Assembly: GCA_024637305.1 (NCBI GenBank)
Contig: JAGXFI010000178.1
Coordinates: 1 to 48,658 of the forward strand
Direction: 5' to 3'
From: Sulfitobacter sp.
GTDB lineage: Bacteria; Pseudomonadota; Alphaproteobacteria; Rhodobacterales; Rhodobacteraceae
DNA length: 48,658 nucleotides
Both the position numbers and the translations under genes were made by a program. Under the pieces are notes generated by a model. That model saw only the letters and a list, made by a program, of their open reading frames with translations, made no database searches and was not told where the DNA came from. Positions 41,334-48,658 of this stretch are shown here, piece by piece. Position 1 is the first letter of the stretch, and each line of letters begins with the position of its first letter.

Positions 41334-42799
41334 CGCGGCGCGCCAATCCATCGTCCGACACCTTCGGGCGTCGCCAGCGCGGCATGGGCATCGGCAAAGC
41401 GGGTCAGCGCTGCGTCGATATGCGGCGCGGGGGCGGAGGGTTTTCGCGTCTCAAGGCTGACGTGCAAGAGAAAATGTTCGCCCGTTGCCAAAAGCCGGTC
41501 CCCTTCGCGCATTTCATGCCAAAGATGCATCTTCTTGCCCGCCCCCGCGATGACCTGCGTTGTGATTTCGATTACAGCGCCCGCATATGCCTCATCAACG
41601 TGGCGGATATGCGTCTCCGCTGTGAAATAGCTGCCCCCATTGCGGATATACTCGGCATCGCAGCCGATAATCTGCATGAACCGGTCGGTCGCATCGGCAA
41701 AAGCGTGCAGATAACGCGCTTCGGTCATGTGCCCGTTATAGTCCGTCCAGTCGAGCGGGACAGTCCGTCGCGCGGTCAACACAGGTTGTGCCGGATCACG
41801 GGCATCGGCAGGGTCGTCCAGCCCGGACGTTGTGGCAAGCGAGTGGTCGTGTTGGCGTGCGGTCCGTCCTGCACCCCAATCGGTGGCCTTCAGCGCGCGG
41901 ATGATCCCCACCAGATTGCCGTCGCGGATCTTTTCCAGATCGTGCGGCGTCAGGGGGTTAGATTGAACGTCGCACTGGTCGCCCACCATTTCGACGAATT
42001 CATCCGTCAGTTCCGGCACATCCATCAACTTGGTCCAGGGCCATTTGAGGCAGGGACCAAACATCGCAAGCATTGCGCGCATGCCACCTTCACCGCCCGC
42101 CAGATGGAAGGTCTGCATCGTTCCCATCTGCGCCCAGCGCAAGCCGGGACCATAGGCGATCGCGGCATCCAGTTCTTCGGCGGTGGCGACCCCGTCCTTG
42201 AGCAACCATAGCGCCTCACGCCACAACGCCTCTTGCAGGCGGTCGGACAGAAAACCTTCGATCTCTACCCGGCAATGCAGCGGGTACATGCCGAGCGAAG
42301 AGTATATTTCCTTAGCCTTTTCAATATGCCGTGGGTCGGTCTTATCACCCGCCACCAACTCGACCAGCGGAAGAAGATAAACCGGGTTGAACGGATGCGC
42401 GACAATCAGACGGCCCGGATGCGCCATCTGCGCCTGCAGATCGCTCGGCATGATGCCAGAGGTCGACGAGGCGATGATCCCGGTCTCGTTCACGGATTCG
42501 ATTTCCGCATAGACCTTTTGCTTGATGTCCAATCGTTCCGGCACCGCCTCAACGATCAGGTCGCAATGGGTGGCCGCTTCGGCAACAGTGCTGCAATGGG
42601 TCACCTCGCCCTCGGTGGGCAGGGCGACATCCGTCAACCCCGGCAAGGCCCGTCGGGCGTTGGCAAGCATTGCGGCTGTCTTGCGTTCTGCCGCCGGATC
42701 GGGGTCAAACACCCGCACGTTCCAGCCATTCAGCGCAAATCGTGCGGCCCAGCCGCCACCGATCACGCCGCCACCGATAATTGCCGCAGTTTGGGTCAT
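41330..42799 (-). CDS. Carnitine 3-dehydrogenase fused to a betainyl-CoA thioesterase
   Basis: This 489-residue bifunctional protein has an N-terminal part (about 1-320) that is a 3-hydroxyacyl-CoA-dehydrogenase-type NAD enzyme: AAIIGGGVIGGGWAARF, VEAVPERLD, IIASSTSGI, VAHPFNPVYLLPLVE and a C-terminal helical domain. The rest (about 345-489) is a hot-dog thioesterase: LDWTDYNGHMTEARYLHAF, YFTAETHIRH, LWHEM. This fusion is known for L-carnitine dehydrogenases. It would oxidise carnitine to 3-dehydrocarnitine, and the thioesterase would hydrolyse betainyl-CoA to glycine betaine. ATG 42799 (MTQTAAII) overlaps the lipocalin-like gene by four bases. It is the last main gene of the operon. Confidence 0.87.
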   Translation of the reverse strand: MTQTAAIIGGGVIGGGWAARFALNGWNVRVFDPDPAAERKTAAMLANARRALPGLTDVALPTEGEVTHCSTVAEAATHCDLIVEAVPERLDIKQKVYAEIESVNETGIIASSTSGIMPSDLQAQMAHPGRLIVAHPFNPVYLLPLVELVAGDKTDPRHIEKAKEIYSSLGMYPLHCRVEIEGFLSDRLQEALWREALWLLKDGVATAEELDAAIAYGPGLRWAQMGTMQTFHLAGGEGGMRAMLAMFGPCLKWPWTKLMDVPELTDEFVEMVGDQCDVQSNPLTPHDLEKIRDGNLVGIIRALKATDWGAGRTARQHDHSLATTSGLDDPADARDPAQPVLTARRTVPLDWTDYNGHMTEARYLHAFADATDRFMQIIGCDAEYIRNGGSYFTAETHIRHVDEAYAGAVIEITTQVIAGAGKKMHLWHEMREGDRLLATGEHFLLHVSLETRKPSAPAPHIDAALTRFADAHAALATPEGVGRWIGAPR

Positions 42800-43272
42800 T
42801 GGGTTACTTCCTTCAGTTGTGTCAAATCCCAGCCGTACCAGCCAAGAATATCTTTTGCCGCCGCCAGCCTGTCCGCCGACGCGCGTGGCTTCCGGTCGAG
42901 GATCACGCCATGGCTGCCGGACGGATGGCCAACCGCCGCCGTGCGAAACCCTTCGTCGACCCACATGATGACCAGCCTTTCCCCTATACCGGTGTTCAAA
43001 GGCGTCAATACTCCGGGACGGTCGCTGCGGTATTGCCTGCCCGACGGACCTGTCGTCGTGGCGCTGGCCGGATCAAATTCAAACCGCTGGGTTCGGGCGG
43101 TCGTGTCACCAAACGCCGCGACGACATACCAGTCTCCGGCAAACCGCGCCGGATCAAAGCGGGTGGTCCCGCCAATAGGCGCGGATTGATTCCGAAAGCC
43201 TGACTGCGGTGCCGGGACATCCTGCGCACACCCCGCCAGAACCAAAGCCAGAGCGATCGCGCGGCGTTTCAC
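42796..43272 (-). CDS. Lipocalin-like lipoprotein within the carnitine operon
   Basis: This 158-residue protein has a short basic start then LALVLAGC, a good lipobox, so it is probably lipid-anchored in the envelope. The mature part contains FDPARFAGDWYVVAAFGD, the lipocalin GxW motif, followed by beta-strand-rich sequence and the family-like ILDRKPRASADRL near the end. Lipocalins bind small hydrophobic or cationic ligands; a ligand role in carnitine use is only suggested by context. It starts at GTG 43272 with GTGA overlap to the BKACE gene and overlaps the dehydrogenase gene at its other end. Confidence 0.65.
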   Translation of the reverse strand: MKRRAIALALVLAGCAQDVPAPQSGFRNQSAPIGGTTRFDPARFAGDWYVVAAFGDTTARTQRFEFDPASATTTGPSGRQYRSDRPGVLTPLNTGIGERLVIMWVDEGFRTAAVGHPSGSHGVILDRKPRASADRLAAAKDILGWYGWDLTQLKEVTQ

Positions 43273-44180
43273 CCCTTTGGGGCCCGTTTTTGCAGACCCA
43301 GCTTTTCGCGTACTTCTGCAGGTCCGACGACCCGCGCGCCCATGTTCTCGATGATGGACCCTGCCCGCTCGACCAGTTGCCAGTTTTCGGCCAGCACACC
43401 CTTGTCGAGCCACAGGTTGTCCTCCAACCCGACACGCACATTGCCGCCGGCAAGCACGCTTGCCGCGACATAAGCCATCTCGTTGCGCCCCAGGCCGAAT
43501 GCCGAGAACGTCCAGTCGTCCGGCACGTTGTTGACCATCGCCATGAAGGTATTCAGATCGTCCGGCGCGCCCCAAGGCACACCCATGCATAGCTGCACCA
43601 GCGCGGGGCTTTCCAGCACACCGTCAGCAACCAGCTGTTTTGCATACCACAGATGGCCGGTATCAAATGCCTCGATCTCGGGCTTGACGCCCAGATGCGT
43701 CATCATCCGGCCCATCGCGGTCAGCATGCCAGGCGTGTTCGTCATGACATAATCCGCTTCGGCAAAATTCATCGTGCCGCAATCCAGCGTGCAGATTTCA
43801 GGCAGACATTGCGCGATATGTTCCACCCGTTCAGCGGCACCGATCATGTCGGTCCCGTCAATCGGCGGCATGGGGTTTTCGGTGGGACCAAAGATGATGT
43901 CCCCGCCCATCCCAGCTGTCAGGTTCAACACGACGTCGGTCTGCGATTCGCGGATTCGGTCGGTAACCTCGCGATAAAGACCCAGATCGCGGCTCGGCTT
44001 GCCGGTTTCGGGGTCGCGGACATGACAATGCACAATCGCCGCCCCCGCCTTGGCCGCTGCAATCGCGCTGTCGGCGATCTGCGCAGGTGAGCGTGGAACG
44101 TGGTGACTGCGGTCCTGGGTGCCCCCCGAACCGGTCACGGCGCAAGTGATAAAGACCTCTTTGTTCATGGCCAGCGGCAT
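43269..44180 (-). CDS. BKACE-family (DUF849) beta-keto acid cleavage enzyme, probably for 3-dehydrocarnitine
   Basis: This 303-residue TIM-barrel zinc enzyme matches the family at EVFITCAVTGSGGTQDR at the start, IVHCHVRDPETGKPS (the metal-binding His pair), LNLTAGMGGD, CTLDCGTMNFAE and VRVGLEDNLWLDKG. BKACE enzymes condense a beta-keto acid with acetyl-CoA to give acetoacetate and a new CoA ester. Beside a carnitine dehydrogenase the expected reaction is 3-dehydrocarnitine plus acetyl-CoA to betainyl-CoA plus acetoacetate. ATG 44180 (MPLAMNK) is chosen because GGGAG lies six bases upstream. It heads the three-gene operon. Confidence 0.87.
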   Translation of the reverse strand: MPLAMNKEVFITCAVTGSGGTQDRSHHVPRSPAQIADSAIAAAKAGAAIVHCHVRDPETGKPSRDLGLYREVTDRIRESQTDVVLNLTAGMGGDIIFGPTENPMPPIDGTDMIGAAERVEHIAQCLPEICTLDCGTMNFAEADYVMTNTPGMLTAMGRMMTHLGVKPEIEAFDTGHLWYAKQLVADGVLESPALVQLCMGVPWGAPDDLNTFMAMVNNVPDDWTFSAFGLGRNEMAYVAASVLAGGNVRVGLEDNLWLDKGVLAENWQLVERAGSIIENMGARVVGPAEVREKLGLQKRAPKG

Positions 44181-44287
44181 ATGTCTCTCCCTCTTTTTCG
44201 GGGGCACATTGTTACAGCTTGCGGGCGATGGCTATCCCGAAAACGAACCGCAGCGATCCGGCCCGGCAAAAATCACCTCGGCGCTGC

Positions 44288-45331
44288 TCAATATGGCATC
44301 GGATGCGACCTGTTGGCCTCGTCGATGTCCTCAATCACGGATTTGTCCAGAACCAGATCAGCCGCGCCCAACGCCAGATCAAGCTGTTCCGGCGTGGTGG
44401 CACCAAAGATCACGGATGTCATGAACGGGCGTTCGCGCGCCCAGGCAAGAGCCATATGCACCGGATCAAGGCCATGCTTTTCGGCAATCCCAAGATACAC
44501 CGCCACCGCCGCGACAGCGCGCGGCGTCATGCGCCCCCCAAGATCAGGGTTCAACGACAGGCGCGATCCTGGAGGCACCGCGTTATTCTGGTATTTGCCC
44601 GTCAGCAGTCCGGCACCAAGCGGCGAAAAAGCCAGCATGCCGATATCCTCATTGACGCAAGCCTCCGCGACGTCGGTGTCGGCCATCCGGCAAAGCAGCG
44701 AATATTCATTCTGCACGGAAACAGGCGGCGGGCCACCAACGCGCTCTGCGACCTCTGCCCATTTTCCCAATCCCCAAGCACTTTCGTTGCTGAGACCGAA
44801 AGCACGGATCGTGCCGCGCTCGACCTCTGCCTGCAACGCCCCCATCACGTCTTCCATGTGCGAGACGGTGTTGGCCTTGATCTGCCCGGACGGGTCGAAT
44901 GTCCAGTTTTTGCGGAACATGTAGCTGCCGCGGTTCGGCCAGTGGAATTGATAGAGGTCGATGTAATCGGTCTTGAGACGCCGCAGCGATCCTTCGACCG
45001 CTTCGGGTATCGTCTGGGCAGATATCGGTGCGCCGTCGCGGACAACCGCCAGCCCCTCGCCTGAATGTTTGGTCGCCAGCACAACGTCTTCGCGCCGCAT
45101 GTCACGTTCGAACCACAGCCCGATGATCCGTTCGGTCCGGCCTATAGTTTCAGCGCTGACGGGATTGACCGGATACATCTCGGCAGTGTCGATAAAATTG
45201 ATACCTGCATCTAGCGCCACGTCGATCTGCGCGTGCCCTTCGTCAATGGTATTCTGTGTCCCCCAGGTCATCGACCCAAGACATAACGCAGATACCTCGA
45301 TCGACGTCTTTCCAAGCTTGCGCATCTTCAT
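44288..45331 (-). CDS. Aldo/keto reductase
   Basis: This 347-residue NADPH-dependent oxidoreductase of the Tas/YajO-like AKR group matches the family at MRKLGKTSIEVSALCLGSM, the catalytic-region INFIDTAEMY (Asp and Tyr of the tetrad), EDVVLATKHSG (Lys), LYQFHWPNR (His), then IRAFGLSNES and the C-terminal IFGATTPEQL. The substrate is unknown. It lies 107 bases upstream of BKACE on the same strand, so it may be read with the carnitine genes or independently. Confidence 0.88.
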   Translation of the reverse strand: MKMRKLGKTSIEVSALCLGSMTWGTQNTIDEGHAQIDVALDAGINFIDTAEMYPVNPVSAETIGRTERIIGLWFERDMRREDVVLATKHSGEGLAVVRDGAPISAQTIPEAVEGSLRRLKTDYIDLYQFHWPNRGSYMFRKNWTFDPSGQIKANTVSHMEDVMGALQAEVERGTIRAFGLSNESAWGLGKWAEVAERVGGPPPVSVQNEYSLLCRMADTDVAEACVNEDIGMLAFSPLGAGLLTGKYQNNAVPPGSRLSLNPDLGGRMTPRAVAAVAVYLGIAEKHGLDPVHMALAWARERPFMTSVIFGATTPEQLDLALGAADLVLDKSVIEDIDEANRSHPMPY

Positions 45332-45495
45332 ATGTTCTGTCCTTCAAACTTCGCCATGCCACAGTATGCGCCCACAGCGCCGCCGCAAGCATCGATGTCA
45401 CAATGCGTCTTCAAACCGGGTTTATGCAAAAATAGCTGCGCCGCGTCGGTTTCAGACTTGAGCGCGCCTGCGCCATAGATCACACCGCAAGGGTC

Positions 45496-46728
45496 ATGCG
45501 CATGTTGATATCCTTCGCGGCCCTGTTCATCTCGGTCATATTGCTTCAGCTATCCACTGGCGGTGTGGGTCCGCTCGACGTGCTTTCGGGGACGGTGCTG
45601 GGGTTTACGCGCCAGGAGATCGGGATGCTCGGTTCCGCCCATTTCTTCGGCTTTTTCATTGGCTGCTGGTGGGCGCCCCGCCTGTTGGGCAGCGTCGGCC
45701 ACAGCCGTGCGTTTGCCGCGTTTACCGCAGCTGGCTCCATTGGCCTGATGTCGCACATGCTGGTGATCGACCCCTATGCCTGGGCGCTGATGCGCGTGGC
45801 GTCGGGCCTGTGCATAGCCGGGTGTTACACGGTGGTGGAGGCATGGATGCAGGCCAAGGTCACCAACGCCACACGCGGCCGCACCATGGGCGTCTACCGC
45901 GTAGTCGACATGACCGGATCGCTGGCCGCACAGATGATCGTGGGCGTATTGGCACCGGCATCCTACGTGTCCTACAATCTGCTGGCGATCGTATGCTGTG
46001 CCGCACTCGTGCCACTCGTGCTGACAAAGGTCGAACAACCCGAAACGCCATCCTCGCCTCGACTGCGCCCGCGTTTGCCGATCGAACGCTCGCCTCTGGC
46101 CACCGCCGCCGTGGTTGTCGCCGCATTGTCGAGCGCATCTTTTCGCATGGTGGGTCCGATCTATGGCCAAGAAGTCGGGTTGACCGCCGGTCAGATCGCC
46201 TGGTTCCTGTCCGCCTTTGTCCTGGGCGGGGCCGTGGCGCAGGTCCCTATGGGATGGCTTGCAGATAAATACGACCGCCGAAAGGTGCTGATCTGGCTCT
46301 CGGCCGCCGCCATGGTCAGTTGCAGCGTCACGATCGCAACCGCCGACATGGGGACGACTTCGATCATGCTCTCTGCGGCGTTTTTCGGGCTGACGACCTT
46401 TCCCATCTACTCGATCGCCGCCGCGCATGCTCACGACTTTGCCAGCAGCGACGAGCGGGTGGAATTGTCGGCCGCGCTGATGTTCTACTTTGCCCTTGGC
46501 GCGATCGGGGCACCCTATATCGCCTCGGTGCTGATCGACGCCTACGGGCCTGGCGCGCTTTTCATGCTGGTTTCGGCAGGACATGGCATACTGGTAATCT
46601 TCGGCCTTACCCGAATTCGCGCCCGCCCGACCAAGACGCACCGCACGAGGTATGTACCGGCGCTGCGCACAAGCTTCATCATCGGGCGGCTCACGGGCCG
46701 GGGACGGGACCGCAATCCGCCCGATTGA
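45496..46728 (+). CDS. MFS transporter
   Basis: This 410-residue major facilitator has 12 predicted helices. The first half shows ALFISVILLQLSTGGVGPL and GMLGSAHFFGFFIGCWWAPR, with the loop 2-3 motif degenerate; the second half has the related VPMGWLADKYDRRKVLIW, a good MFS motif A. The C-terminal tail is basic. The closest pattern is the YcaD-like group. The substrate is not known. It is divergent from the aldo/keto reductase, with 164 bases between, and precedes metG by 72 bases. Confidence 0.87.
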   Translation: MRMLISFAALFISVILLQLSTGGVGPLDVLSGTVLGFTRQEIGMLGSAHFFGFFIGCWWAPRLLGSVGHSRAFAAFTAAGSIGLMSHMLVIDPYAWALMRVASGLCIAGCYTVVEAWMQAKVTNATRGRTMGVYRVVDMTGSLAAQMIVGVLAPASYVSYNLLAIVCCAALVPLVLTKVEQPETPSSPRLRPRLPIERSPLATAAVVVAALSSASFRMVGPIYGQEVGLTAGQIAWFLSAFVLGGAVAQVPMGWLADKYDRRKVLIWLSAAAMVSCSVTIATADMGTTSIMLSAAFFGLTTFPIYSIAAAHAHDFASSDERVELSAALMFYFALGAIGAPYIASVLIDAYGPGALFMLVSAGHGILVIFGLTRIRARPTKTHRTRYVPALRTSFIIGRLTGRGRDRNPPD

Positions 46729-46800
46729 CTACGCTAGCGCACTGGCAAGCGCCCGCTGCGCCTGCTAAAGCGTGAGCCTGTACCAAACCAAAGGCCAGCC

Positions 46801-48513
46801 ATGACGACCCGTCACCTCATCACATCCGCGATCCCCTACATCAACGGGATCAAACATCTGGGAAACCTAGTCGGCAGCCAACTGCCCGCCGACCTCTACG
46901 CGCGCTACCAGCGCGCGCGCGGCAACGAGGTCCTGTTTCTGTGCGCCACGGACGAACACGGCACACCCGCTGAACTGGCCGCCGCGAAGGCAGGCAAACC
47001 GGTGGCCGAATACTGCGCCGAAATGCACGAGGTTCAGGCGCGTATCGCAGCAGGATTCGGAATGTCATTCGACCATTTCGGACGCTCGTCCAGTCCGCAA
47101 AACCATGCGCTGACCCAGCATTTCGCGGGCAAACTCGCCGAGAACGGTTTGATCCGCGAAGTGAGCGAAAAGCAGGTTTATTCAATCGCCGACGGGCGTT
47201 TCCTGCCGGACCGGTACATTGAAGGCACCTGTCCGAATTGCGGCTATGAAAAAGCCCGCGGTGACCAATGTGAAAACTGCACAAAGCAATTGGATCCCAC
47301 GGATCTGATTGAGGCGCGAAGCGCGATTTCGGGATCCACCGATCTTGAGATCCGTGAAACCAAGCATCTCTACCTGCGCCAATCTGCACTCAAGGACGAT
47401 CTGGACGCTTGGATCGACAGCAAATCCGACTGGCCGGTCCTCACAACCTCCATCGCCAAGAAGTGGCTGCATGACGGCGACGGATTGCAGGATCGGGGCA
47501 TCACCCGCGACCTTGATTGGGGGATCCCGGTGCGAAAGGGGGACGCGGACTGGCCCGGTATGGAAGGCAAGGTATTTTACGTCTGGTTTGACGCCCCCAT
47601 CGAATATATCGCCTGCGCCGGCGAATGGTCCGACGCGACCGGCGGCGATTGGGAACGCTGGTGGCGTACCGACAAGGGCGCGGATGATGTGCGTTACACC
47701 CAGTTCATGGGCAAGGACAACGTACCGTTTCACACGCTCAGCTTTCCGGCGACAATCATCGGGTCTGGCGAGCCATGGAAGCTGGTCGATCATCTGAAGT
47801 CCTTCAACTACCTGAATTATGACGGCGGCCAGTTCAGCACATCCCAAGGCCGCGGTATTTTCATGGATCAGGCTCTGGAAATTCTGCCCGCCGACTATTG
47901 GCGGTGGTGGCTTCTCAGCCACGCGCCCGAAAGCTCGGACTCGGAATTCACCTGGGAGAATTTCCAAACCTCCGTGAACAAAGATCTCGCGGACGTGCTG
48001 GGGAATTTTGTGAGCCGGATAACCAAATTCTGCCGCTCCAAATTCGGCGAAGCAGTTCCCGAAGCCGGAAAATTCGGCCCCGTAGAGGACGCCTTGATCG
48101 CTGATCTGTCTGCCCGTGTCGAACGGTACGCGGCACATATGGAGGCAATGGAGGTGCGCAAATCGGCGCAGGAACTGCGGGCGATCTGGGCTGCCGGCAA
48201 CGAATACCTTCAGGCGCAGGCTCCTTGGTCCACCTTCAAGACCGACCCGGACACAGCGGCAGCGCAAACGCGGCTCGCCCTCAATCTGATTCCGCTCTAC
48301 GCAGTCCTCAGCGCCCCTTTCATCCCGGATGCGGCCGCCAAAATGCTGACGGCCATGAAGATCACGGATACAGGCTGGCCGGACGAGTTGGCTTCTTTCC
48401 TGCAACAACTAGGCCCGGGTCACCCGTTCGAAGTGCCCGAGGTTCTTTTCGCCAAGATTTCCGACGAAGACCGCGAAGCATGGGCAGCCCGCTTTGCCGG
48501 CGCGCGCGCATAG
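46801..48513 (+). CDS. metG: Methionyl-tRNA synthetase
   Basis: This enzyme attaches methionine to tRNA-Met in the cytoplasm. It is 570 residues, the length of the alphaproteobacterial form without the C-terminal tRNA-binding extension. The class I HIGH region reads HLGN in [19 protein letters not shown] zinc knuckle follows as [19 protein letters not shown]. The KMSKS loop reads QFSTSQGRG, a variation I know from Rhodobacterales MetRS. The anticodon-binding helical bundle with [19 protein letters not shown] is intact. The start is ATG 46801, and it ends 16 bases before the palindromic end of an IS200-type element. Confidence 0.95.
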   Translation: MTTRHLITSAIPYINGIKHLGNLVGSQLPADLYARYQRARGNEVLFLCATDEHGTPAELAAAKAGKPVAEYCAEMHEVQARIAAGFGMSFDHFGRSSSPQNHALTQHFAGKLAENGLIREVSEKQVYSIADGRFLPDRYIEGTCPNCGYEKARGDQCENCTKQLDPTDLIEARSAISGSTDLEIRETKHLYLRQSALKDDLDAWIDSKSDWPVLTTSIAKKWLHDGDGLQDRGITRDLDWGIPVRKGDADWPGMEGKVFYVWFDAPIEYIACAGEWSDATGGDWERWWRTDKGADDVRYTQFMGKDNVPFHTLSFPATIIGSGEPWKLVDHLKSFNYLNYDGGQFSTSQGRGIFMDQALEILPADYWRWWLLSHAPESSDSEFTWENFQTSVNKDLADVLGNFVSRITKFCRSKFGEAVPEAGKFGPVEDALIADLSARVERYAAHMEAMEVRKSAQELRAIWAAGNEYLQAQAPWSTFKTDPDTAAAQTRLALNLIPLYAVLSAPFIPDAAAKMLTAMKITDTGWPDELASFLQQLGPGHPFEVPEVLFAKISDEDREAWAARFAGARA

Positions 48514-48529
48514 GTAGCAAAGTGAAGGA

Positions 48530-48549
48530 CCACCGGCTGACGCCGGAGG
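48530..48549. repeat. Subterminal hairpin of an IS200/IS605-type element
   Basis: The sequence CC-A-CCGGC-TGAC-GCCGG-A-GG forms a stem with one unpaired A on each side. Imperfect hairpins with an unpaired base, a few bases from the cleavage point, mark the ends of IS200/IS605 elements and are bound by the TnpA transposase. It lies directly beside the stop of the tnpA-like frame, as expected for the 3' end. Confidence 0.6.
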
Positions 48550-48551
48550 CA

Positions 48552-48658
48552 TCACTTGGAGGAATGTAATTCCAGGTACTGCCTGATGACGTCGTCAGTC
48601 ACGTTCCCCGATGTCGTGGAGAAATACCCACGCGCCCAAAAGCGTCTTCCCCAGTACC
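48552..48658 (-). mobile_element. tnpA: IS200/IS605-family TnpA transposase, C-terminal end (continues off the window)
   Basis: The minus strand encodes WGRRFWARGYFSTTSG, then VTDDVIRQYLELHSSK and a stop at 48552-48554. This is the well-known C-terminal helix region of the Y1 HUH transposase TnpA, which moves single-stranded copies of the element. Only 34 codons are in view; the catalytic HUH and tyrosine are outside. Together with the hairpin beside it this indicates an element inserted immediately downstream of metG. Confidence 0.8.

Noticed and set aside
12717-44180. Functional link between the predicted 4-amino-3-hydroxybutyrate-like product and the carnitine operon
   Set aside because: The chemical resemblance to norcarnitine is tempting, but the product is only a guess and the operons are 17 kb apart with unrelated genes between.
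47182-48408. Long open frame antisense to metG
   Set aside because: metG is certain from its motifs; the antisense frame has no similarity that I can see.
1-48658. tRNA, rRNA or CRISPR features
   Set aside because: No cloverleaf, ribosomal RNA core sequence or regularly spaced repeat array was found on reading the window.

Overview
The window looks like a chromosomal segment of a marine alphaproteobacterium of the Rhodobacteraceae (Roseobacter group). This rests on the high GC content, frequent GTG starts and 4-base ATGA/GTGA gene overlaps, and on the gene types: DUF3572, DUF983, a PleD homologue, a carnitine dehydrogenase-thioesterase fusion, a BKACE enzyme, an MttB homologue, and a MetRS with FSTSQGRG in place of KMSKS. 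No rRNA, tRNA or CRISPR array was seen.

Layout. (1) 1-1500 is a scar region. A truncated dabA on the minus strand is joined at about base 141/142 to a 5'-truncated tetR, followed by a both-ends-truncated C5 cytosine methyltransferase. (2) 1502-2078 is an AT-rich, palindrome-rich control region. (3) 2079-29240 is one large surface-polysaccharide locus. It holds ExoY-type initiating transferase, a Wzz-like protein with a separate BY-kinase relative, Wzx flippase, Wzy-like polymerase, WecG/TagA-type transferase and five further glycosyltransferases. Inside it sits a tightly coupled seven-gene minus-strand operon (24570 down to 7843): type I PKS, GT2, NRPS, 4'-phosphopantetheinyl transferase, an SGNH protein, an SGNH-glycosidase fusion, and another GT2. 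The NRPS reads formyltransferase - condensation remnant - adenylation domain split by a luciferase-like monooxygenase - carrier, with a glycine-type specificity code. The PKS reads KS-AT-KR-DH-ACP-TE. This hybrid polysaccharide/NRPS-PKS locus is the most unusual system in the window.

(4) 29369-30984 is an H-NOX/diguanylate cyclase pair. The H-NOX lacks the heme histidine and the YxSxR motif, and its start region lies in a large inverted repeat. (5) 31072-33714 holds an MttB-family methyltransferase, a HAD phosphatase and DUF3572. (6) 33811-35214 is a PleD-like diguanylate cyclase with Ala at the phospho-acceptor position. (7) 35211-37153 is an operon of an EF-hand protein, ECF sigma factor, short membrane protein and periplasmic metal-sensor-like protein. 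(8) 37332-41283 holds DUF983, Nudix, EamA, a membrane desaturase and an XRE regulator. (9) 41330-45331 is a carnitine-to-glycine-betaine operon (BKACE, lipocalin-like lipoprotein, carnitine dehydrogenase-thioesterase) preceded by an aldo/keto reductase. (10) 45496-48513 holds an MFS transporter and metG. An IS200/IS605-type element begins just after metG and runs off the window.

How the parts may work together (inference). The NRPS/PKS line, primed by its own PPTase, would make a small formylated amino-acyl/ketide unit, and the interleaved glycosyltransferases and SGNH proteins could attach it to, or process, the polysaccharide exported by Wzx/Wzy/Wzz. Two diguanylate cyclases within 6 kb could tie polysaccharide output to c-di-GMP. 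None of this is proven by sequence alone.
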